A stretch of DNA of 64,000 bases from Steromphala cineraria (taxonomy: Eukaryota > Mollusca > Gastropoda > Trochida > Trochidae): NCBI GenBank assembly GCA_916613615.1, contig OU744730.1, positions 186,001 to 250,000 of the forward strand, in the 5' to 3' direction. Each line of letters begins with the position of its first letter. Positions within the stretch are counted from its first letter, which is position 1. The position numbers and the translations under genes are program-made. Below the pieces are notes generated by a model that was given only the letters and a program-made list of their open reading frames with translations, ran no database searches and had not been told where the DNA came from. Of the stretch, positions 35,815-45,110 are shown piece after piece.

Positions 35815-36459
35815 CTCATATATGCAGCAACATTGCAGCGATGTTTTCACTCACCGTTGCACATAGTTGCGGCTGAAATTTCGAATTTACCATGCAATTG
35901 AGCGTGCGGCAAAGTTGCGGCTAATTCATTACGCATAAGTTGCAACAACCGTTTCCCTCAAGTGATCCGCAAGCGTTGCACTCAAGTGATCAGCAAGCGT
36001 TGCGCTCAAGTGATCCGCAAGCGTTGCACTCAAGTGATCAGCAAGCGTTGCGCTCAAGTGATCCGCAAGCGTTGCACTCAAGTGATCAGCAAGCGTTGCG
36101 CTCAAGTGATCCGCAAGCGTTGCGCTCAAGTGATCCGCATGCATTGCGCTCAAGTGATCCGCAAGCGTTGCGCTCGAGTGATCCGCAAGCGTTGCGCTCA
36201 AGTGATCCGCAAGCGTTGCGCTCAAGTGATCCGCTAGCGTTGCGCTCAAGTGATCCGCAAGCGTTGCGCTCAAGCGATCCGCAAGCGTTGCGTTCAAGCG
36301 ATATATATATAATATATTCAGTGTAATGTTTTGAAAGTAGCTAACATTGTTTCTCTCATGATGTCACCTGTATAAAAGATACAAACACATCATATTCATT
36401 TTAATATTTTATTTTGATTATTCACTTGTGCATAAAATAACACACAAAAATATATATAT
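35815..36459 (+). repeat. Left arm of the foldback element
   Basis: Begins CTCATATATGCAGC; contains outer unique 35815-35957, minisatellite 35958-36293 and inner unique 36294-36459, ending in 'caaaaatatatatat'. It is the reverse complement of the right arm apart from repeat number and about five substitutions outside the minisatellite (counted by eye). Confidence 0.92.
35958..36293 (+). repeat. 24-bp minisatellite, left arm (14 copies)
   Basis: Unit 'tcaagtgatccgcaagcgtt' + 'gcgc', 14 full copies (336 bp) plus a partial at 36294-36302. The first seven alternate between ccgc..gcac and cagc..gcgc forms, a 48-bp super-repeat. Each unit contains CGCAA-CGC-TTGCG (on the complementary strand), a 5-bp stem with a 3-nt loop, and two to three CpG sites, unlike the AT-rich surroundings. 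Because 24 is divisible by 3 and units lack stop codons, long frames are open on both strands (35940-36326 +, 35929-36297 -). I treat these as consequences of the repeat. Confidence 0.95.
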
Positions 36460-36890
36460 CAGTTGTATGTACAGCGTGAAAGTTTTTTATATGACATCAT
36501 CAAGCATTCTAGCACTAAGAGATTTGAGACACTTGTTGAATTATTAACTGAACATTTAATATATTTAATTTTGGATCTTGTTTCAGGGTATAATAGATAA
36601 AAGTTTTTATGTGACATGAAAAGGCATCCTGGCACTAAAAGATTTGAAACAAATATATGCCAACAGTTGCATTCTAAAATAAATTACAAATTCAACTGTT
36701 AAGATTATACTTCAATATCTAAAAATTCATTCACTGATAAACTTTATAGCCATTAAACAAAGTCCTTGCAATAACTACCAGGGCCATTTATAGATTATTA
36801 CAATTTCTGTTGAAAAATGTCACAACACTAAGTTATGAATGACAATTTTTTTTGGAAAATCATGCTAAATGTGATGCATACAAGTATACA
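36460..36890. other. Foldback loop, left part, with a ~120-bp two-copy repeat
   Basis: Non-coding AT-rich DNA. A motif of about 55 bp occurs twice about 120 bp apart, near 36478 and 36598 ('agttttt.at.tgacat', 'gca.tct.gcacta.', 'gatttga.ac'), which indicates an old tandem duplication. No gene seen. Confidence 0.6.
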
Positions 36891-36924
36891 AAGTGAAGAA
36901 AATGATAACAGTTTTGTTCAAATT
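36891..36924. repeat. 34-bp target-site duplication, left copy (right copy 38166-38199)
   Basis: The 34 bases at 36891-36924 are repeated exactly at 38166-38199, directly bracketing the LINE fragment; the core is 'gaagaaaatgataacagttt'. The first two or three bases may be shared with the LINE's gaatt-type tail, so the true length is 31-34 bp. An exact duplication shows target-primed insertion and limited change since. Confidence 0.93.
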
Positions 36925-38032
36925 TCTGTAGAATACGGACTTAAGGTTAACATGGCGACATCAAATATAATGGTGTTCAGAAAGGGGGGATGCTAAGTAC
37001 AAATGAATCATGGACCTTTGATGGTGAAGAATTGAAAATTGTGAATAATTACAAGTACTTAGGCATGTATTTAACCCCGCAGTTATCATGGAAATATGCT
37101 ATTACTAAAAGAGCTATGGAAGGTAAGCGAGCTTTGAATGGTATACTAAGGACGTTAAATATGAACTGTTTTATAAATAGTCAGATGTTCTTCAAAATAT
37201 TTGATAGCAAAATATTACCAATCTTAACATATGGCTGTGAACTTTGGGGATATAAAACTTATGATGAACTTGAAAAAATCCAAAGAATAGCATGCAAAAG
37301 GTATCTTAAACTAGCTATTAAAACACCTAATAGTGCTGTTCTCGGTGAATGTGGCCGTTTTCCATTATTTGTCAATACCACTGTAAGAGTTGTCAAATAT
37401 TGGCTCAAGATAATCCGAATGCCTGACCATAGATACGTCAAGAAATCATACAAAATGTCACTTCTCTATGATACAAATGGTAAAGTAAACTGGGTAACTA
37501 AAGTAAGAAACATTTTATGTTCTAATGGGTTTATGTACGTCTGGACAAATCAGGGAGTACAAACACTAATCTATTCTTGGGAGAATTCAAACAAAGAATT
37601 AAAGATGTGTTTATATCAGATTGGTTTAGTTCAATAGATCAAATATCTAAACTTTAAAATTATAAAACCTTTAAACTCAGATTTGAAACTGAAGATTATA
37701 TAAATTCACTTCAAATAGATAAATTTAGAAGCACTTTGGCAAATTTCCGTTGTGGGACACTCCCATTAGAAATAGAAACTGGTAGGGAAAATGGTAAAGA
37801 ACGCAAAGATAGAACATGTAGGCTATGTAAATCAGGAGAAATAGAGGACGAATATCATTTTCTACTTCATTGTAAGTCACTTTCGGATATTAGAAAACAA
37901 TACCTCAATGTTGTCACAGCGTCAAAATACCATTTTGTTAAATTAATGTCTGATAAGAATACAGAGTGTTTAAAGAATGTTGCCATGTATATATACCATG
38001 CTATGGAACTACGAAGCACACTTATTACATAA
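36925..38032 (+). pseudogene. LINE reverse transcriptase C-terminal fragment (broken)
   Basis: Three frames together give one LINE-like C-terminal protein. Frame 1 (36925-36989) reads VEYGLKVN...IMVFRKGG, the region just after the RT catalytic palm where '.GLKVN..KT.IMVF' is common in LINE proteins. A G-run at 36984-36989 shifts to frame 2 (36990 to about 37576), which holds the 'VNNYKYLGMYLTPQLSW' and 'KILPILTYGCELWGY' blocks typical of LINE thumb and connector regions. Around 37570-37580 it shifts again to frame 3, which has a TAA stop at 37655-37657. It then runs to 38032, including 'FRCGTLPLEIETGR' and a finger CRLC...HFLLHC (C-x2-C-x9-H-x4-C, about 37819-37877). The catalytic FADD-type motif and endonuclease are absent through truncation. 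It cannot encode a working enzyme. Confidence 0.92.
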
Positions 38033-38144
38033 GCATATTTCAAAACTAAGTTTCTTTTACAATGTAAACGCATGTGCATTATGATTGTCAATTTTATATG
38101 TATTCTATGTTGTCATAAGCCGTTGGCCTAAATATCAACCGTAA

Positions 38145-38165
38145 ATAAAGAATTGAATTGAATTG
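38145..38165 (+). repeat. LINE 3' tail, gaatt-type microsatellite
   Basis: The element ends 'ataaagaattgaattgaatt', about three GAATT units, directly against the right target duplication. Several LINE clades use such a short-repeat tail instead of poly(A). Confidence 0.85.
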
Positions 38166-38199
38166 AAGTGAAGAAAATGATAACAGTTTTGTTCAAATT

Positions 38200-38886
38200 A
38201 ATTTTTCTGTGTTCACATCTGAAGAGTTGTGGCTTGGTCTTCATTCTGAAACAATAAACAAATGTTTGTACAATCACTTAGGATGCCCGCCTTATACATG
38301 AATCACACTTTAATTGCATACATAGAAATGAATTAAGAACAGAATCACAATGTGGCTCTAATCTGTAAATAAATTGGTTAGAAGTCATTGGTCAATCTGT
38401 TTGTTTATTTAGCCCTTCACTTTACTTTAATGACATGCACTGCCTTGCTATTCCTGTTAGTTCCCTTATGTTGTGAGGTCTGTATTGTAAGCTTCAGTGA
38501 TCACCTTAAATAAACAATTTGAATACATTCCTTCAATGTATGGAAAAGGACAGAACAACTGAACTTGCTTACTCAGTTACAAAAAGGGGAATAACAAGCA
38601 AAAAAAGTATATGTGACACCTGGATGACTTTAATTACTATTTATTATAATTAATCTATAAAACAGAATTTGAACTAATAATTTGACACTTGAATGAGTAA
38701 ATGATTTTTATACTTATTTATGATTCTTGTATAACCATTTATTTGGCCCAAACATTACAAATAAAGGTTAAGAAATGAATAAAAAATAGTGAAAAGATTT
38801 TGAACCATTAGATATTCAATTATTACTACCTTCAAGACTAAGTCTACATCTGTCAGGCTTGTTTATTACTATCATTATCATGTTAA
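38200..38886. other. Foldback loop, right part, no gene seen
   Basis: AT-rich DNA directly continuing the pre-insertion loop sequence after the LINE. No reading frame of note, no RNA gene and no clear tandem structure. Confidence 0.6.
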
Positions 38887-39891
38887 ATATATATATTTTT
38901 GTGTGTTAGTTTATGCACAAGTGAATAATCAAAATAAAATATTAAAATGAATATGATGTGTTTGTATCTTTTATACAGGTGACATCATGAGAGAAACAAT
39001 GTTAGCTACTTTCAAAACATTACACTGAATATATTATATATATATCGCTTGAACGCAACGCTTGCGGATCGCTTGAGCGCAACGCTTGCGGATCACTTGA
39101 GCGCAACGCTAGCGGATCACTTGAACGCAACGCTTGTGGATCACTTGAGCACAACGCTTGCGGATCACTTGAGCGCAAAGCATGCGGATCACTTGAGCGC
39201 AACGCTTGCGGATCACTTGAGCGCAACGCTTGCGGATCACTTGAGCGCAAAGCATGCGGATCACTTGAGCGCAACGCTTGCGGATCACTTGAGCGCAACG
39301 CTTGCGGATCACTTGAGCGCAACGCTTGCGGATCACTTGAGCGCAAAGCATGCGGATCACTTGAGCGCAACGCTTGCGGATCACTTGAGCGCAACGCTTG
39401 CGGATCACTTGAGCGCAACGCTTGCGGATCACTTGAGCGCAACGCTTGCGGATCACTTGAGCGCAACGCTTGCGGATCACTTGAGCGCAACGCTTGCGGA
39501 TCACTTGAGCGCAAAGCATGCGGATCACTTGAGCGCAACGCTTGCGGATCACTTGAGCGCAACGCTTGCGGATCACTTGAGCGCAACACTTGCGGATCAC
39601 TTGAGCGCAACGCATGCGGATCACTTGAGCGCAACGCATGCGGATCACTTGAGCGCAACGCTTGCTGATCACTTGAGCGCAACGCTTGCGGATCACTTGA
39701 GCTCAACGCTTGCTGATCACTTGAGTGCAACGCTTGCGGATCACTTGAGGGAAACGATGGTTGCAACTTATGCGTAATGAATTAGCCGCAACTTTGCCGA
39801 ACGCTCAATTGCATGGTAAATTCGAAATTTCAGCCGCAACTATGTGCAATGGTGAGTGAAAACATCGCTGCAATGTTGCTGCATATATGAG
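38887..39891 (-). repeat. Right arm of the foldback element
   Basis: Inverted partner of 35815-36459: inner unique 38887-39052, minisatellite 39053-39748 and outer unique 39749-39891, ending 'gctgcatatatgag'. It is longer than the left arm by 360 bp, all in the minisatellite. Confidence 0.92.
39053..39748 (-). repeat. 24-bp minisatellite, right arm (29 copies)
   Basis: Exactly 29 units (696 bp) of the reverse complement of the left-arm unit, for example 'acgcttgcggatcacttgag' + 'cgca'. Variants such as 'aaagcatgcggatc' recur at irregular spacing, and the 'tgctgatc' form is found only near the outer end, matching the outer end of the left arm. This suggests the outer units are ancestral and the expansion was internal. 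Long open frames on both strands (39020-39766 -, 39049-39777 +) follow from the 24-bp period. Confidence 0.95.
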
Positions 39892-40934
39892 ACCAGTGTT
39901 AAGTGAACAAGGGAGGGAACCCTTCACAGACATTCATTGCATTTTCTACCAAAACATGACTTTCAATATTTTGATTGAAAAAGGGCAGAAACTGTTCTTA
40001 AAGGTGTACCAAGCATGTAGAGATTTGCAAAAAATGATTTTTAAGACCTTTTATTTTCACTTAAAATGACAAGTGTTAAGTGAACAAGGGAGGGAACCCT
40101 TCACAGACATTCATTGCATTTTCTACCAAAAACATGACTTTCAAAATTTTGATTAAAAATGGGCAGAAACTGTTCGTAAAGGTGTAGCGAGCATGTAGAG
40201 ATACGCACAAATTGATTTCTAAGACCTTTTATTTTGACGTATATTGAAAAATCTGAATTTAGGTTATACAGATATAGGCCTGGCATTTTTCATCAAAAAC
40301 ATGACTTTCAATATTTTGATTGAAAATGGGCAGAAACTGTTCTTAAAGGTGTACCAAGCATGTAGAGATTTGCAAAAAATGATTTTTAAGACCTTTTATT
40401 TTCACTTAAAATGACCAGTGTTAAGTGAACAAGGGAGGGAACCCTTCACAGACATTCATTGCATTTTCTACCAAAACATGACTTTCAATATTTTGATTGA
40501 AAAAGGGCAGAAACTGTTCTTAAAGGTGTACCAAGCATGTAGAGATTTGCAAAAAATGATTTTTAAGACCTTTTATTTTCACTTAAAATGACAAGTGTTA
40601 AGTGAACAAGGGAGGGAACCCTTCACAGACATTCATTGCATTTTCTACCAAAAACATGACTTTCAAAATTTTGATTAAAAATGGGCAGAAACTGTTCGTA
40701 AAGGTGTAGCGAGCATGTAGAGATACGCACAAATTGATTTCTAAGACCTTTTATTTTGACGTATATTGAAAAATCTGAATTTAGGTTATACAGATATAGG
40801 CCTGGCATTTTTCATCAAAAACATGACTTTCAATATTTTGATTGAAAATGGGCAGAAACTGTTCTTAAAGGTGTACCAAGCATGTAGAGATTTGCAAAAA
40901 ATGATTTTTAAGACCTTTTATTTTCACTTAAAAT
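39892..40934 (-). repeat. 522-bp A/B-hybrid higher-order repeat (two copies)
   Basis: Next to the foldback element the array has two copies of a unit made of a 177-bp hybrid subunit plus one full monomer. Full-monomer landmarks are 522 bp apart (40101 and 40623). The hybrid is marked by 'accaaaacatgac', 'gaaaaagggcag' and 'atgacaagtgtt', and recurs near 39940 and 40470. Confidence 0.85.
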
Positions 40935-43900
40935 GACCAGTGTTAAGTGAACAAGGGAGGGAACCCTTCACAGACATTCATTGCATTTTCTACCAAAAAC
41001 ATGACTTTCAATATTTTGATTAAAAATGGGCAGAAACTGTTCGTAAAGGTGTAGCGAGCATGTAGAGATACGCACAAATTGATTTCTAAGACCTTTTATT
41101 TTGACGTATATTGAAAAATCTGAATTTAGGTTATACAGATATAGGCTTGGCATTTTTCATCAAAAACATGACGTTCAATATTTTGATTGAAAATGGGCAG
41201 AAACTGTTCTTAAAGGTGTACCAAGCATGTAGAGATTTGCAAAAAATTATTTTTAAGATCTTTTATTTTCACTTAAAATGACCAGTGTTAAGTGAACAAA
41301 GGAGGGAACCCTTCACAGACATTCATTGCATTTTCTACCAAAAACATGACTTTCAAAATGTTGATTAAAAATGGGCAGAAACTGTTCGTAAAGGTGTAGC
41401 GAGCATGTAGAGATACGCACAAATTGATTTCTAAGACCTTTTATTTTGACGTATATTGAAAAATCTGAGTTTAGGTTATACAGATATAGGCCTGGCATTT
41501 TTCATCAAAAACATGACATTCAATATTTTGATTGAAAATGGGCAGAAACTGTTCTTAAAGGTGTACCAAGCATGTAGAGATTTGCAAAAAATGATTTTTA
41601 AGACCTTTTATTTTCACTTAAAATGACCAGTGTTAAGTGAACAAGGGAGGGAACCCTTCACAGACATTCATTGCATTTTCTACCAAAAACATGACTTTCA
41701 AAATTTTGATTAAAAATGGGCAGAAACTGTTCGTAAAGGTGTAGCGAGCATGTAGAGATACGCACAAATTGATTTCTAAGACCTTTTATTTTGACGTATA
41801 TTGAAAAATCTGAATTTAGGTTATACAGATATAGGCCTGGCATATTTCATCAAAAACATGACTTTCAATATTTTTATTGAAAATGGGCAGAAACTGTTCT
41901 TAAAGGTGTACCAAGCATGTAGAGATTTGCAAAAAATGATTTTTAAGACCTTTTATTTTCACTTAAAATTACCAGTGTTAACTGAACAAGGGAGGGAACC
42001 CTTCACAGACATTCATTGCATTTTCTACCAAAAACATGACTTTCAAAATTTTGATTAAAAATGGGCAGAAACTGTTCGTAAAGGTGTAGCGAGCATGTAG
42101 AGATACGCACAAATTGATTTCTAAGACCTTTTATTTTGACGTATATTGAAAAATCTGAATTTAGGTTATACAGATATAGGCCTGGCATTTTTCATCAAAA
42201 ACATGACTTTCAATATTTTGATTGAAAATTGGCAGAAACTGTTCTTAAAGGTGTACCAAGCATGTAGAGATTTGCAAAAAATGATTTTTAAGACCTTTTA
42301 TTTTCACTTAAAATGACCAGTGTTAAGTGAACAAGGGAGGGAACCCTTCACAGACATTCATTGCATTTTCTACCAAAAACATGACTTTCAAAATTTTGAT
42401 TAAAAATGGGCAGAAACTGTTCGTAAAGGTGTAGCGAGCATGTAGAGATACGCACAAATTGATTTCTAAGACCTTTTATTTTGACGTATATTGAAAAATC
42501 TGAATTTAGGTAATACACATATAGGCCTGGCATTTTTCATCAAAAACATGACTTTCAATATTTTGATTGAAAATGGGCAGAAATTGTTCTTAAAGGTGTA
42601 CCAAGCATGTAGAGATTTGCAAAAAATGATTTTTAAGACCTTTTATTTTCACTTAAAATGACCAGTGTTAAGTGAACAAGGGAGGGAACCCTTCACAGAC
42701 ATTCATTGCATTTTCTACCAAAAACATGACTTTCAAAATTTTGATTAAAAATGGGCAGAAACTGTTCGTAAAGGTGTAGCGAGCATGCAGAGATATACAC
42801 ACAAATTGATTTCTAAGACCTTTTATTTTGACGTATATTGAAAAATCTGAATTTAGGTTATACAGATATAGGCCAGGCATTTTTCATCAAAAACATGACC
42901 TACAATATTTTGATTGAAAATGGGCAGAAACTGTTCTTAAAGGTGTACCAAGCATGTAGAGATTTGCAAAAAATGATTTTTAAGACCTTTTATTTTCACT
43001 TAAAATGCCCAGTGTTAAGTGAACAAGGGAGGGAACCCTTCACAGACATTCATTGCGTTTTCTACCAAAAACATGACTTTCAAAATTTTGATTAGAAATG
43101 GGCAGAAACTGTTCGTAAAGGTGTAGCGAGCATGTAGAGATACGCACAAATTGATTTCTAAGACCTTTTATTTTGACGTATATTGAAAAATCTGAATTTA
43201 GGTTATACAGATATAGGCCTGGCATTTTTCATCAAAAACATGACTTTCAATATTTTGATTGAAAATGGGCAGAAACTGTTCTTAAAGGTGTACCAAGCAT
43301 GTAGAGATTTGCAAAAAATGATTTTTAAGACCTTTTATTTTCACTTAAAATGACCAGTGTTAAGTGAACAAGGGAGGGAACCCTTCACAGACATTCATTG
43401 CATTTTCTACCAAAAACATGACTTTCAAAATTTTGATTAAAAATGGGCAGAAACTGTTCGTAAAGGTGTAGCGAGCATGTAGAGATACGCACAAATTGAT
43501 TTCTAAGACCTTTTTTATTTGACGTATATTGAAAAATCTGAATTTAGGTTATACAGATATAGGCCTGGCATTTTTCATCAAAAACATGACTTTCAATATT
43601 TTGATTGAAAATGGGCAGAAACTGTTCTTAAAGGTGTACCAAGCATGTAGAGATTTGCAAAAAATGATTTTTAAGACCTTTTATTTTCACTTAAAATGAC
43701 CAGTGTTAAGTGAACAAGGGAGGGAACCCTTCACAGACATTCATTGCATTTTCTACCAAAAACATGACTTTCAAAATTTTGATTAAAAATGGGCAGAAAC
43801 TGTTCGTAAAGGTGTAGCAAGCATGTAGAGATAAGCACAAATTGATTTTTAAGACCTTTTATTTTGACGTATATTGAAAAATCTGAATTTAGGTTACACA

Positions 43901-44075
43901 CATATAGGCCTGGCATTTTTCATCAAAAACATGACTTTCAATATTTTGATTGAAAATGGGCAGAAACTGTTCTTAAAGGTGTACCAAGCATGTAGAGATT
44001 TGCAAAAACTTATTTTTAAGACCTTTTATTTTCACTTAAAATTACCAGTGTTAAGTGAACCAGGGAGGGAACCCT

Positions 44076-45110
44076 TCACAGACATTCATTGCATTTTCTA
44101 CCAAAAACATGACTTTCAAAATTTTGATTAAAAATGGGCAGAAACTGTTCGTAAAGGTGAAGCAAGCATGTAGAGATACGCACAAATTGATTTCTAAGAC
44201 CTTTTATTTTGACGTATATTGAAAAATCTGAATTTAGGTTATACAGATATAGGCCTGGCATTTTTCATCAAAAACATGACTTTCAATATTTTGATTGAAA
44301 ATGGGCAGAAACTGTTCTTAAAGGTGTACCAAGCATGTAGAGATTTGCAAAAAATGATTTTTAAGACCTTTTATTTTCACTTAAAATGACCAGTGTTAAG
44401 TGAACAAGGGAGAGAACCCTTCACAGACATTCATTGTATTTTCTACCAAAAACATGACTTTCAAAATTTTGATTAAAAATGGGCAGAAACTGTTCGTAAA
44501 GGTGAAGCAAGCATGTAGAGATACGCACAAATTGATTTCTAAGACCTTTTATTTTTACGCATATTGAAAAATCTGAATTTAGGTTATACAGATATAGGCC
44601 TGGCATTTTTCATCAAAAACATGACTTTCAATATTTTGATTGAAAATGGGCAGAAACTGTTCTTAAAGGTGTACCAAGCATGTAGAGATTTGCAAAAAAT
44701 GATTTTTAAGACCTTTTATTTTCACTTAAAATGACCAGTGTTAAGTGAACAAGGGAGGGAACCCTTCACAGACATTCATTGCATTTTCTACCAAAAACAT
44801 GACTTTCAAAATTTTGATTAAAAATGGGCAGAAACTGTTCGTAAAGGTGTAGCCAGCATGTAGAGATACGCACAAATTGATTTCTAAGACCTTTTATTTT
44901 GACGCATATTGAAAAATCTGAATTTAGGTTATACAGATATAGGCCTGGCATCTTTCATCAAAAACATGACTTTCAATATTTTGATTGAAAATGGGCAGAA
45001 ACTGTTCTTAAAGGTGTACCAAGCATGTAGAGATTTGCAAAAAATGATTTTTAAGACCTTTTATTTTCACTTAAAATGACCAGTGTTAAGTGAACAAGGG
45101 AGGGAACCCT
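44076..45110 (-). repeat. Segmental duplication in right array, copy 1 (partner 46840-47874)
   Basis: Three monomers recur at a constant offset of 2,764 bp (44076/46840, 44421/47185, 44766/47530), sharing 'ggtgaagcaagc', 'attgtattttctacc' and 'tttttacgcatattg'. The offset is eight monomers plus 4 bases, explained by small insertions between (near 46170-46190 and 46420). Confidence 0.8.

Larger units (their letters stand above)
36925..38165 (+). mobile_element. 5'-truncated non-LTR retrotransposon (LINE) insertion
   Basis: A 1,241-bp insertion bracketed by an exact 31-34 bp target duplication. It carries the C-terminal part of a reverse transcriptase ORF, a short 3' UTR, an AATAAA at 38144-38149, and a gaatt-type short tandem tail ending at 38165. 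The 5' truncation and short-repeat tail are typical of target-primed reverse transcription by APE-type LINEs. The clade cannot be settled without the catalytic domain; CR1/L2-like or RTE-like are candidates. It lies in the loop of the foldback element, so it inserted after the foldback loop sequence existed. Confidence 0.92.
35815..39891. mobile_element. Foldback-type element with minisatellite arms (4,077 bp)
   Basis: Two long inverted arms, 35815-36459 (645 bp) and 38887-39891 (1005 bp), flank a 2.4-kb loop. Each arm has three parts: 143 bp of outer unique sequence, a 24-bp minisatellite, and 166 bp of inner unique sequence. Outer parts are equal in length and differ at about 4 positions; inner parts are equal in length and differ at about 1. 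The whole 360-bp length difference between arms equals 15 minisatellite units. Long inverted repeats built from short tandem units are the hallmark of foldback elements such as Drosophila FB and Galileo. No transposase is seen. No target duplication can be recognised, because the flanking satellite is in opposite orientation and a different phase on the two sides. Confidence 0.82.

Noticed and set aside
35940..36326. 128-codon frame of SSDPQALR repeats in the left foldback arm, with a matching 248-codon frame on the minus strand of the right arm (39020-39766)
   Set aside because: A 24-bp stop-free unit keeps several frames open on both strands at once. Changes between units alter residues freely (P/Q, R/H, Q/H). 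Shared start and stop are expected because the arms are copies of each other. Only transcript or peptide data would change this view.
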